A stretch of 64,000 bases of DNA from Didymella arachidicola (Eukaryota > Ascomycota > Dothideomycetes > Pleosporales > Didymellaceae). The position numbers and the translations under genes were made by a program. The stretch lies in the NCBI GenBank assembly GCA_016630955.3, contig CM049995.1, forward strand, positions 1,178,001 through 1,242,000. The letters run 5' to 3'. Every line of letters begins with the position of its first letter. Position 1 is the first letter of the stretch. Shown here piece by piece: positions 44,554 to 55,061 of this stretch. The notes below the pieces were generated by a model, which saw only the letters and a program-made list of their open reading frames with translations, made no database searches and had not been told where the DNA came from.

Positions 44554-45260
44554 CGTTTGAGAGCCCGTCGCGAAAGGGCAGAGCAAGAGACATGCAAATC
44601 ACATCGGCGGGTCGCTCGATAGATATGGTCTTTATTCCTCATAGCCACTTCTATGCACAGTGACGCTGCCATATCTGTGATTGTCTCGCTTATCAGCCGC
44701 GGAGTTGATCGTCCTAGGATTCTGACCTGGGAAGCTCAGAAAGTCAGGGTCCAGACACTGAGGGTTGATGCGGAGAGATAAGCAGCCGTGCAAGCGTGAG
44801 GGCTTCGACGTGATAGGCGCAAATCGCGTATACAACGCTAGCCGGATTGGCGCGTTATCAAGGTCGCGCTGCAGAGGCGCCTATTACCAACGCGGCAATT
44901 CCGTCGAAATCGGTAGTTGAAGTGCCGGCCTGATGACCAAAAGGGCCCTGGGACAAGTCAACGCGTAGGGAGCGTAGTCCGGCGGAGGGGGTAATCGAGA
45001 ACAGTTTGGAAATACGGAGAGCTACAATACCATATCCTTACATGAGTTACACGAGACAAGAATGCGCCTGACATCCAGACCAGATGCGCCAAACGACCAC
45101 ACCTGCACCACGATGCAATGGAGACTGGACCGCCGTCTACGCCAAAGTAAATTCATATTGCCACATGCGCGCCAGTTGGACCGATCCAACCACCGGCTCG
45201 CCGTAATCCAAAACCTAAGAAATGTCGTGCAAGAGCAATCATTCGATACTGCTCAGGCCT
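44554..45260. other. Intergenic, CLC promoter and mtHMG 3' flank
   Basis: No gene seen in about 0.7 kb. Confidence 0.5.
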
Positions 45261-46282
45261 CTACACTGACTTCTCACGGGCGTACCTCTGTCTTTCGGCC
45301 TCACCTTGATCCTGGAATCGCTATCATGTCGGGTCAGATCTTGCTTTCAAGGTAATTTTGCTGGACACATACCTGCTTCTCACTGGCACTCAACGCCTTC
45401 CACTCAGTAGAAATGAGCCTGCTCCTCTCAGGAACGCCGATACCCTGGAAGTCTGGGCTCTTTTGGCGTTCGGCGAAGAAAAAGCTCCAGGCAGAGATTG
45501 GGTGTTTCACATGGCGATCATCTATTATGTGCGTGGTGTGCGCAGGTGTTCCCTTGGCCTTGCCTGCGAGCTTCTTCTTGAGTAGCTTGCGTGCGTTATT
45601 GGCGAGACGAATCTGTTCGGGTGTGTGGGACTTGACCCAGGCATTGTACTCGGCAAGGCGAGCTTCGCTGCGTTCAGCAGCCAGATGGTTGAGTTCCTAG
45701 GTGGAATGTCAGCACCGAGCATTAACAAAACCGGAACACAGTGTGTACCTCGCGCTCGGCAGGCGTGATTTCCTTGAAGGACCTGGCGACGTCGCCAAAG
45801 GTTGCACGGCTGTTCTCGCCCTTAAATTTGTCCGAGACGTAAACATGGAAAGCTGTGAGTCGCTGACGCGAGACGGGCTCCTTGAGCGCGGTCTTCCTCA
45901 GCTGGCTGATCTTGGCCTTCAGCTTCTCCGCATCTGTGAGCGCCTTTTTGGGCTTCTTGACCGACTTCTTCGGGGCAGCCGCCTTCTTCTTTGCCTTCTT
46001 TGGCTTCGCTGCGGCCTTCTTTGTAGTGGTAGTCTTCGTCACCTTCTTGCCCGCTGCCGCCTTCGCCTTGACAGCTTTCTTGACCGGCGCGGCTGGGTCC
46101 TTTGCGGCCTGAGTAGTGGCATACGAGCGCATCTGAAGCTGCGACACGCGCACAAGAGTACGGATGGGCAGCGAGAAGCCGCTGCGGGCTGTCTGAACAA
46201 GGGCCGCGAGCTTGGGCAGGTCGTGAGTAGCTTGTTTGGGCACCTCGGCCGCCAAGCGGCAGAGCGCGCCGCGGGCCAGCAT
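45261..46282 (-). CDS. Mitochondrial two-HMG-box DNA-packaging protein (Abf2/TFAM-like)
   Basis: Three exons on the minus strand: 45749-46282, 45373-45696 and 45261-45320, giving 305 residues. The Met at 46282 begins a basic, Arg-containing presequence-like region (MLARGALCRLAAEVPKQ) ending near MRSYATTQAA, as in mitochondrial precursors. A Lys/Ala-rich linker follows (about 65-120). HMG box A (about 135-205) has SRQRLTAFHVYVSDKFKG and box B (about 230-300) has PISAWSFFFAERQKS and EWKALSASEKQRFQDQGEAE. Box A is split by the first intron, and box B is completed by the last 19-codon exon. It likely binds and compacts mtDNA (family knowledge). Confidence 0.85.
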
Positions 46283-46734
46283 CGCGAAGATCTGTGGTCG
46301 CGTTGACGTGCGTGTTGTCTCACGGAGGGTCTGACGAGCGGCGCGTGTGCGGTTGGCGGGCAATTGGGCGGGGGCGGTCGAGGGACGGTGGTGGTCGTCC
46401 CGGATTGGGACGTGAGACAGCTGCCAACCTCCCGCCTTGAACGCGACCCTTGCATAAATAAGCGAGGTAGGTACGCAACCAACAACACGCTAGGTATGAC
46501 GCCATAGCTTCTGCTTGAGAATATCAATGGGTCTTGATTACACGCATTTGAAGTTGAAATAATCGTCAGACCGGAAAAGATAATGCCGCCCATACGCAGC
46601 TCTACATGGTGTATGCACAAGCCAACGCGTCCATCTTTGCCAAATAGTCTAGTTCAGAACAGCTTTTTCCGCCAGGTTACAATTCAGATAGATCACTCCC
46701 GCGTCAATTATTTGATCTCGTAACTGTAGTAGAG
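46283..46734. other. Intergenic, mtHMG promoter
   Basis: No gene seen. It lies between two minus-strand genes and holds the mtHMG leader and the aminotransferase 3' flank. Confidence 0.5.
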
Positions 46735-48117
46735 TTAGCAGTGCACAAGGTCACGCGTGAGAGGGTCATCATACCTCCAGGGGTGATCCTCGTCGCCGTA
46801 CTGGATAGCCTCCATCCACTCCTTCATCTGCAGCGCAATTGGTCCGGCCTCGATGTGGTCCTCAAGACCGCAGTCAACAAGACGGCCCTTCCAGCTAATC
46901 TTGCGTACAGGGCTGACAATGGCAGCAGTTCCAGCGCCAAAGATCTCCATCATGCGGCCCTCATCGGCAGCATCAGCAATATCCTTCATCGTGAACTTCT
47001 GCTCGAGGACCTTCCAGCCCTTGGGTTCCAGGCGCTCCCTTGCAAGACCCAGGATGGAGTCGCGTGTGACACCCTCGAGAATGGTTCCGTCGAGCGGTGC
47101 AGTGAGCAGCTCGGGCTGCCCGGTCTCCTTGTTCTTGATCGCAGCGAACAAATTCATCGTGCCGACCTCGGTGACGTACTCCTCCTCGCCAAACAACCAC
47201 AGGTTCTGGTGGAAGCCACGGCTGGCAGCCTGCATCTGGGGGACAATGCAGGGCGCGTAGTTGGCACCCAACTTCTTGTCTCCAACACCTCCGGGCCATG
47301 CGCGCACGGCGTAGTCGGTAGCTTCGAGCGATACGGCCTTGAAGCCTGTGGGGTAGTATGGACCGACGGGCGAGGCGATAACGTAAAGGAGCGCGGAGGC
47401 GGGAGGGCCAACGCCAAGGGTACGCTGAGTACCTATCATTGTTGGGCGGAGGTAGAGCGAGTATCCACGAGCGCTGTGTCACTTTTAGCTTGCTATGACT
47501 GTGGGTGATAATATCTCGGCGTACTCAGGGATGAAGCGCGCGTCCTCCTTGACGAACTTGCCAATTAGGTCAATCATCGCATCAGGGTCGAAGTTAGGCA
47601 GCGCAATGCGTGCTGAAGACTTGTTCAGACGAGCCATGTTCTTGTCCGGCCTGAACAGTCTGATGTTGCCCTTCTTGTCCTTGTAGGCCTTCATGCCCTC
47701 GAAGCACTCAAACGCGTAGTGGAACACACAGGTCGCGGGGTCGAGACTCAGATTCTGGTAAGGAGTGATGCGTGCTGGGAGCCATCCTTCTGTTGCTGTC
47801 CATTCGAGCGAGAGCATGTGATCTATTACTTTTCTTAGCTATCCGGCCGGCCATGCACAGCTGGAGCTTCTACCTGTGAAGTTGCGGCCGAAGATGAGGT
47901 CCTCAGGAGGCAACAAGTCCTTTGGCGAGGTCGTCCTTGTGATACTGAGCTTTGTCGTATCGATATCCTGGATCTTACTGCCGACGGAGGCGTCAGCATG
48001 AATGCTGTAGGGGCGCTGTGTCCGACATCGCAGCGATGCGCTGAGCGGTGCAGCTGTCGAACGGAAGGCGCAATTGCTGAGCGAGGAAAGCAGTCTCGAC
48101 GATCTTTGCTGCAACAT
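46735..48117 (-). CDS. Branched-chain amino acid aminotransferase, mitochondrial type
   Basis: PLP-dependent class IV aminotransferase interconverting Leu/Ile/Val and their 2-oxo acids. Exons on the minus strand: 47874-48117, 47525-47822 and 46735-47473, giving 426 residues. An Arg/Ser-rich start (MLQQRSSRLLSSLSN) up to about residue 35 looks like a mitochondrial presequence, so this is probably the BAT1-type enzyme. Motifs: HYAFECFEGMKAYKD, ARGYSLYLRPTMIGTQ, the KLGANYAP segment with the Schiff-base lysine, EVGTMNLF and IFGAGTAAIVSPV. The C-terminus (WMEAIQYGDEDHPW) is typical of eukaryotic BCATs. Confidence 0.95.
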
Positions 48118-48598
48118 GGTGAGGTGAATGTTACAGGACTGTAGAGGACGTGTGGACAATAAATTCGTCGGTCGAACTCGAAACGCTACACCGTGCATCG
48201 ACCGACAGATACCGCTGCTCGGCTTTGTGCTTGCGCTAACGGCGTTCAGCTCATTGGCCCTTGATCGACGACCCCGGTCATGTCTCCGAACCCGCAGTCC
48301 AAAGGGCGTGGTCTGAGCAACATTCATCACGGATAGCTGAGGCTATCCGCGTGTATGAACGAACAGTCACCGAACCATTGAGTCAGAATCGACACTGCTT
48401 ACAGAGCACACTTACCGCCAGCGGTCCTCTGGCGCCAACGACGAGGCCTCAGACTGGCAATTCTTTCGCATCACGAAAAGAAAGAACAATCTCAAACGAT
48501 TATAATTACTACTATGAAAACTATCTACAAAGAAGATGTGGTATCATCTGAACATGTCAACGGCCGTGACATGCTCCTCCCCTTCCCATTTCTCCACC
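48118..48598. other. Intergenic, aminotransferase promoter
   Basis: No gene seen. It holds the leader of the aminotransferase and the 3' flank of the minus-strand MFS gene that ends (in its direction) at 48599. Confidence 0.5.
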
Positions 48599-50524
48599 CT
48601 ATTGCTCATTCGATGACTCCTCTACCTCCGGTGCAGCCGGCTTTCCAAAGTTAGTCGGCGCATACGCACTCTTTTCCCTGATCTTCGCGCCGCGGAGGTA
48701 GAACCATACAGGCACAGGCACAAGCAATGCAGCCAGAATACCAAGCAGAGTCGACGCCCATTGAATGCCCATACCTTCAAACATCTGGCGAGCGAAAAGA
48801 GGAAACGCAGCTCCACACAAACTACGGAGGAACGTGTTCGCGGCGATGGCGGACGCGGCAAACATGAGATAGGCGTCGACGAGGTAGTTGAGTGCTTGAA
48901 GGAAGATCGCGAGGAGGCCGAATCCAGTAAGAACACCAGAGACGGTAGGTACTGCAGACTGTTAGTGAAGTTTACGCGGATAGATCCTTGAGACTTGCCA
49001 ATCCAGTGAATATTGGGGTTGTAGCCAGTCCAGCCAAACCAGAAGAGACCAGCACTGAAGCATGCACCTCCGACGATGACTTCTGGCAGACGCCATTCCG
49101 GGATGGGAACGTTGTTGTTGGCGGCGAGCTTCTTCTGGTAGCCAGACTGACGCGCGAAGATGAGCGTTCCGGCAAGAAGCTGGCCAGTAATCATGCCAAA
49201 GAATGGAAGGCCCCCAACACCGAGGTTCATACCATGAACACCCTGAAAGACCAGCGGGTAGGCTGTAAGAAAAAGGTAAAGCAATCCATAAATGAAAGCC
49301 ATGTAGATACTGAGCAGCAGTACGATGCGCTCTGTGACAAGCATCTTGAGCGGCCTGGAGAAGTTCTTCTCAATCAGCTCGCGCAAATCGATCTCGATCT
49401 CCTCTTGTTTGGCGTGAATGCCCCAGTTCTTAGTCCTACGGCGGAGCTCGGCGGCCTTTGAGACGAGGATCTGTGGTGGGTAGGACTCCGAGAGGAAGAG
49501 CAGGTTGCAGGCAAAGCAGAAGAAGCCCATGAAGGATACAATGTACTCTGTCCAACGATATCCGAGATCAGACATGACAATAAACCCTCCAATAAACGGA
49601 GCCATTAAAGGTCCAGAGAAAACAGACATAGAAAAGATGGTGATAGCCATGCCACGGGTGCGGTTATCAAACATGTCGGAGAAGACGGCTGCGACACAGG
49701 TCAGCGGACAAGCACCGAAGAAGCCACTGAAAAATCGACAGATCAGTAGCGTTTGTAGATCCTTGGAGACAGCGACCGAAATGTTGAAGATGGAAAATCC
49801 AAACGAGGCAATAACGAGCGGAAGTCGACGGCCTTTCAACTCTGAGAATGGAGCCCTTTTGGAAATAAGTCTTATGCCGTCATGAGTTCAGCGAGCATAC
49901 CTACCACAGAATTGGACCAGTCGCGAACCCCAGAACATAAAGGGAGGTTGCCAATGTCGCAACAACAGATCCCACGCCATAAATCTGCGCAATAGCGCCA
50001 GTCGCCGAAGAAATAATACTTGAGCCGAAGGCAGCTGTGAGCGTAGTGAATCCGAGCATTGCGGCAGTAGCAAGCTTCTTCTTCAACGGCCAATTCTGAG
50101 CATGCAAGGGATCATCGTGGCCGTCAAACTCCACGACATAAGCCTCTCGATCCGGCAGAGGTGGTGGATATGACTTTCCTGCTCCGAAGGCTGGCAACGG
50201 CTTCCTACTCGTCCTACTTCGCAAGCCGGCGCCTACTGTTCCGGAGTGTTGGCTCCGCTGGGTGTGGATCCGGCTTAACGCTGTCTCGTGGCGCTCTAGT
50301 CCTGTGGCCTGGTCGTGTTGTGTAGATACGCGAGACATGGCAGCCTCGCGCTCGATGTCTGATGCTTCCGAAGACGTTGTGGAAGCGCTCGAAACCGTGG
50401 ACGTCCGTGCGATCTGTTCGTGTCCTTCCTCCTTCCCTGGGTCCACAGCTGGGGGTCCAAATCGATCTGGGCTGGCATCTCTTTCCGCGCGCTCGATGTA
50501 CTTCTCGACGTTGTCTTCAACCAT
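48599..50524 (-). CDS. MFS transporter, DHA1/polyamine-type, with GC-AG intron
   Basis: Three exons on the minus strand: 49905-50524, 48999-49855 and 48599-48951, giving 609 residues. A long Ser/Thr-rich cytoplasmic N-terminal tail (about 155 residues) leads to DDPLHAQNWPLKKK before the first of about 12 membrane segments. APFSELKGRRLPLVIA and SGPLMAPFIGGFIV match motifs A and C of proton-coupled exporters. It resembles the TPO-like DHA1 branch (polyamine/drug). The second intron (48952-48998, 47 bp) starts GCAAGT instead of GT and ends CTGCAG; splicing it restores ...HWIVPTVSGVLTGFG in frame, so it is a GC-AG intron. Substrate unknown. Confidence 0.92.
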
Positions 50525-51060
50525 CTGGACTGTGTTGCGTCGCGGTCGGCGCGCTCGAGCGGTTGATGTTTAGATTGAACGATACACAAACAAAGTCGAT
50601 ACACAAACAAAGACGATACACCGCAAGGGTGTGGCCAGTAATATAGACTTTCTAGGATTCGTGGATCTGGTCAATTCCACGCAGCTAGCGGGTCAGCCAG
50701 TGTCCGCGCTTGTGGTCGGGCACCAGTCAAATGCGAGGTGGGTCTGTTATAGCTCTAGAGAGGTGGTCGCCCAGAACTTCGAGCCTGGGATTGTAAAATG
50801 GAAGCGATTCGGGCCTTATGAGCGTGGTAGAAATATGTTGTTCATCTTGGTCATGCTGAACGAATACTGCTCTTAACGTCAGAAAAGAGAGGCAATGCGC
50901 CTACTGTGACGTAAGATGGCTAAGCTTTTTGGTCAGGATCAAGCTCAGCTCGGAAGGCTGACACGATCCGCGGGACGCGAAAAGGAGCGAGTCGAGAATT
51001 GCGAGGACGCGGCTGAGCCGACCAACGCTAGGAGCTCAACTTTGGCTTAGCGGCCCCACC
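50525..51060. other. Intergenic, MFS promoter
   Basis: No gene seen. A short direct duplication (ACACAAACAAAG.CGATACAC near 50581-50621) lies in the presumed leader. Confidence 0.45.
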
Positions 51061-51165
51061 CGACCATCTAAACCTTAACTAGACTATTAAAGAGCTAAAC
51101 GTATTTATCTATTTATTTGTTTATTTATTTACCTATTTATCTATTAATATATTAAAAGCATAATA
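51061..51165. repeat. AT-rich island, left part
   Basis: About 105 bp composed almost only of A and T with TTTATT-type repeats, in sharp contrast to flanking sequence. It continues, split by three transposons, at 53014-53040, 54872-55061 and 56910-56985. It ends with the TA (51164-51165) that flanks the first element. Confidence 0.7.
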
Positions 51166-53013
51166 ACGTGTTTCCCCACCGAGCCGCCCACCCCCACCGA
51201 GTCGCCCGCCCTCACCAAAATCGCGACTATTACACGATTATTACGCTCGACCACAACGCTGCATAAATACAGTATCAATCTCAAATTAATCCTTAGAAGC
51301 GTCGCTATCGACTGAATCTACTATTTCTGCAGTGCAGGTGCGCGCGTTGTGGCCAGTCTTGCCACAACGCCCGCAGTGCCTCTCTTTGCGCACCCTCTTC
51401 GCTGGCGGTTCTGCTGCCTCCTGGCCGCCACCGTCCTTCTCAGCTATCAAATCCTGTACGTCACCCACTGTAAGACTCTCCTCTGTCCGAATATACTTTC
51501 TCTTGCGACTGCGCTGCTCTGTTAAGGCGTCAATTGACTTCCGAAGCCCTGCCAGTTCCCTAGCTTGTAATAGTGAATTGTGGCCTATTACAGCCATGCC
51601 TTTTGTGAGCGAGTCAACTGCTTGCAGAAGAGGAGAGATAGGAGACTCTCTGTGCCTTTGTATGCGCTCACGAACTAGCGTAGACTGCGCCTCCATCTCT
51701 TTTATTGTGGCTGGCGTTTTGGACTCCCAAGGGGTGTCCTCTGGTAGTGGAGGTGTTGGTGTACGAAGCACCACATCAAGCTTTGATAACACCCGCTCTG
51801 GGTCGTGAGGTACTAAACCAGCGCCTCTAAAGCTTGCTAGGATATTTTCCTTTGTAATTGCCTTGTTAAAAGCAATGTGAAAGGCTGGTAGAAAGGTCTC
51901 TTTCTTAACTTGAGTGACAGAGTACCTTGCCCAGCTGTCGATCTCAGCGTAGTACGCCCGCTTCAAGGGGGCAAAACAGCCCACGTCAAGCGGCTGTAAT
52001 AGGTGCGACGAGTGTGGGGGCATACACAGGGTGATAATCTTGTGTTCTGCGCAATATTGGTGAAATGCAGCAGAGCTGTGGCTCTCATGGCCGTCCACAA
52101 TTAGTAGACGGTACACACCCACAGTACGCTCCTTTGTATGCGCGTCAAAGTGCTTCAGCCACTTTAGACCAAGCTCATTTGTTGTCCAGCCGTTAGAGCT
52201 AGTCTCAATTACCCAGTCGCGAGGCAGGCCTGGGTACCAGCTTAATATAAGGACCTTACCACCAAAGATAATGAAGGGTGGGATAGCCCAGCCAGCAGCG
52301 CAGATGCCCTGGATGATTGTGACCCAGTCACGGTTGCCTGGCTGTATCTTCTTTGGATTGGTTCGCTTCTCAGAGCCTGTAAAGACCATCTGAGCGTTAA
52401 TTATGCCCATCATGAACCCAGACTCATCAAAGTTATGTGTGTCTTCAGCAAGGATGCCGTACTTCTCCTTTGTTGTCCTTACTAGCTCGAACCAGGGCGT
52501 TATAACGCGTGGGTCTTCGTTTAGGGCTCGCTGACGATCGTATGGACGGCTGCGTCGAAGCTTGACTTCCTTGGTACGCGTTCTGAACCTGTCTACCCAG
52601 TGCTTGCCAACAGGTCCTTCACCGCGCGCAGCAAGGAGATCATTCGCCATTTCTTCCACCATAGCCCTTGTAGCGCCTATTCCTCGTGCGTCTAGGTCAA
52701 GTATACGCGCGACTATTACATCCTCCTCTAGCTTTTTTAGCTTCTTCGAGTTAGGCTCAGTATCGCGTCGTGAAGGCTTTCCAGCGCGTCGGTCTCTTAG
52801 CGTTGTTCGGGGGACAGCAAAGGCCCTAGACGCGTGCCTAGTACTGTCGGGTTCAGCGGCTTTTGTAGCCTGGATAGCAAGGTATAGTGTACCTTCGTTA
52901 TAGGTCGATTGCGCGTCGCGTTGTGGCGGCATAGTAATAGTTGTTGTAATAGTCGCGATTTTGGTGAGGGCGGGCGACTCGGTGGGGGTGGGCGGCTCGG
53001 TGGGGAAACACGT
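51166..53013 (-). mobile_element. Pogo/Fot1-class transposon, 1,848 bp, copy 1 (minus)
   Basis: Bounded by 69-bp perfect terminal inverted repeats (51166-51234 and 52945-53013) starting ACGTGTTTCCCC, with TA on each side (51164-51165 and 53014-53015). It encodes a full transposase on the minus strand. Same length, transposase sequence and termini as the inverted copy at 55062-56909, so transposition was recent. Each terminal repeat contains two near-identical 18-bp tandem units (CCACCGAGCCGCCCACCC and CCACCGAGTCGCCCGCCC). Confidence 0.96.
51286..52932 (-). CDS. Pogo/Fot1-class DDE transposase with zinc knuckle, copy 1
   Basis: 548 residues from the Met at 52932 (MPPQRDAQSTYNEG); the frame is open further up but enters the terminal repeat, and the same Met starts copy 2. 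N-terminal helix-turn-helix DNA-binding part, then the DDE core: HNFDESGFMMG, LLIVDGHESH and LLQPLDVGCFAPLKRAYY, with 35 residues between the second and third Asp. A basic, coiled region (KSIDALTEQRSRKRKY) precedes a C-terminal CX2CX4HX4C knuckle (CGRCGKTGHNARTC). No stop or frameshift. Clearly related to the transposase at 2453-4075, though of a different subfamily. Confidence 0.95.
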   Translation of the reverse strand: MPPQRDAQSTYNEGTLYLAIQATKAAEPDSTRHASRAFAVPRTTLRDRRAGKPSRRDTEPNSKKLKKLEEDVIVARILDLDARGIGATRAMVEEMANDLLAARGEGPVGKHWVDRFRTRTKEVKLRRSRPYDRQRALNEDPRVITPWFELVRTTKEKYGILAEDTHNFDESGFMMGIINAQMVFTGSEKRTNPKKIQPGNRDWVTIIQGICAAGWAIPPFIIFGGKVLILSWYPGLPRDWVIETSSNGWTTNELGLKWLKHFDAHTKERTVGVYRLLIVDGHESHSSAAFHQYCAEHKIITLCMPPHSSHLLQPLDVGCFAPLKRAYYAEIDSWARYSVTQVKKETFLPAFHIAFNKAITKENILASFRGAGLVPHDPERVLSKLDVVLRTPTPPLPEDTPWESKTPATIKEMEAQSTLVRERIQRHRESPISPLLQAVDSLTKGMAVIGHNSLLQARELAGLRKSIDALTEQRSRKRKYIRTEESLTVGDVQDLIAEKDGGGQEAAEPPAKRVRKERHCGRCGKTGHNARTCTAEIVDSVDSDASKD

Positions 53014-53040
53014 TAGTAGTAAACATTTAAATTTACTATA

Positions 53041-54871
53041 ACGTACCTCACGGGCGAGCGAGCCACTTTTGCCAAGCCCCCACCAAAGTACCCTCTCCAC
53101 ACCAATGCCTCAACAATAACCTATTATTAACGCGTCTCAGGAAGCTCAGGTACAGCTTGCGCTTCAAGCTCTTAAACAAAACGCGAATCTCTCCCAGCGA
53201 CGCGCTGCAGCTATCTACAGGGTGCCCCGAAGTACACTTAGCCATCGACACACTGGACGACCTTCACGAGGCGTTACTATGCCCAACTCACGAGGGTTAG
53301 ATAACAATGAGGAGCGGGTGATTGTTCAACACATACTGGAGCTGGACGGGCGAGGATTTGGCCCTCGGCTGGCAGATGTGGCTGCTATGGCCAATTCTCT
53401 GCGCGCTGAGCGCAATCTGGGCCCTGTTGGCACAAATTGGCCCAGTACGTTCGTAAAGCGTCAACCAGAGCTTAAAGTGAAGTTCAATCGCAGGTATGAC
53501 TACAAGCGAGCCCTCTGCGAGGATTCTGGGGTTGTGCAGGGCTGGTTCAGCCTAGTAGCCAACATCAAAGCCAAGTATGGCATCCAGGATGACGACACGT
53601 ACAACTTCGACGAGACAGGCTTCATGATGGGCCAGATCTCTACAGGAGCAGTTGTTACAGCTTCAGAGAGACGAGGAAGACCAAAGACAGTCCAGGCAGG
53701 CAACCGCGAGTGGACAACAGTCATACAGGGCGTTAATGCCAAAGGATGGGCTATTCCGCCCTTCATCATCTTTAAGGCGCGTCACCACCTCTCTAGCTGG
53801 TACAAGGATGAAGACCTGCCCCAGGATTGGGTTATTGGAGTCTCTGATAACGGCTGGACTACTAATAAGCTTGGTTTTAAGTGGTTGAAGCACTTTGACG
53901 CGCATACAAAGGAGCGTACTGTTGGTACCCACCGACTGCTAATTATCGACGGCCACGAGAGCCACGAATCGCTCCAATTCCAGCAATACTGCAAGAATAA
54001 CAAGATTGTTACCCTATGTATGCCTCCGCACTCATCACACCTCCTACAGCCACTTGATGTGGGCTGTTTTGCCCCTTTAAAGCAGGCGTATGGGCGCCAA
54101 GCTAAAATGCTTATGCGCAACCGGATCAGCCACATTACAAAGACTGAGTTCCTACCATGCTTTAAGGCAGCCTATAATGCAGTATTTACTGCTAGCAACA
54201 TCTAAGGAGGGTTCCGAGGTGCTGGATTGGTTCCTTTTGACCCAGAACGGGTTATAATGGCCCTTGATGTGAAACTGCGGACTCCATCACCACCACTGCC
54301 TGTCAATCACGAGCCCTGGCAGTCCCAAACCCCCAGTAACACACTAGAACTTGGGTCGCAATCAACGCTTGTGAGACAAGGATTCAGAGGCATGTAGACA
54401 GCTCTCCTACATCTATAGTTGAGGCGTTTGAGAAGGTGTCAAAGGGGGCAGCAATTATTGCGCACAAGCTGGTTTTGGCACAACAGGAAATCAGCGAGCT
54501 TCGAGCAGCTAATAAGGCCGCCACGCGACGAAAATCACATAAAAGAAAGCGGGTTCAGAAGGAAGGGACACTAATAGTTGAAGATGGCCAGCGACTAATA
54601 GCTCTAGGGGAGTTTAGGGCGCGTAGTGATGGAAAGAGGGCAAAGAAGCAAGTGCGCGCTCAAGAGGGTGAGCCAACCCAAAGGCGCTGTGGAAGGTGCA
54701 ATCAGACAGGGCATAACGCGCGAACGTGTAAGCAAGATGCAGAAGAGGTCTCTAAATAATATTCTAGGCTGTACAGCACCTTGCAGGGCCGAAGTATAGT
54801 GTTTTGGGCCATAATGGGTCAGGTTTTGGTGGGGGCTTGGCAAAAGTGGCTCGCTCGCCCGTGAGGTACGT
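53041..54871 (+). mobile_element. Decayed pogo/Fot1-class transposon, 1,831 bp
   Basis: 47-bp perfect terminal inverted repeats (53041-53087 and 54825-54871) beginning ACGTACCTCACGGG, with TA on both sides (53039-53040 and 54872-54873). It contains a related but interrupted transposase. Only 25 bp lie between its left TA and the TA of the element ending at 53013. Its intact ends mean it could in principle still be moved in trans by a matching transposase. Confidence 0.93.
53105..54759 (+). pseudogene. Broken pogo-type transposase gene
   Basis: It is homologous along its whole length to the two intact transposases here (YNFDETGFMMG, LLIIDGHESH, LLQPLDVGCFAPLKQAYG, terminal CGRCNQTGHNARTC knuckle). 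Lesions: a TAA at the fifth codon after the Met at 53105, a second TAA at 54203-54205, and a frame change near 54380. Both stops fit CAA to TAA changes. Part of the frame is open from 53222 to 54205, so an N-terminally truncated product is conceivable, but it lacks the third domain and the knuckle. Confidence 0.9.
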
Positions 54872-55061
54872 TATACGTCTTATTTAAAAGCTTAAAGTAT
54901 AAGCTATATCTAAGCTTCTTTTAACACGTCTAATTAGTGTTAATTAGAAGCTATTACAATAGTAATAGTGTTTTAGTATAGTCTTAGCAAAAGCGTTCTA
55001 CTAGAGGATGCGTTCTACGAACCTATAATGTATATTATATAGTATTTGCCTATAAGGTATA
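54872..55061. repeat. AT-rich island, middle part
   Basis: 190 bp, strongly AT-rich, with TAATTAGTGTTAATTAG-like words, between the decayed element and the second intact copy. Same compositional island as 51061-51165. Confidence 0.65.

Noticed and set aside
10673..50524. Two MFS exporters as signs of a secondary-metabolite cluster
   Set aside because: They are 36 kb apart, amid housekeeping genes, and no polyketide synthase, peptide synthetase, terpene cyclase or cluster regulator is present.
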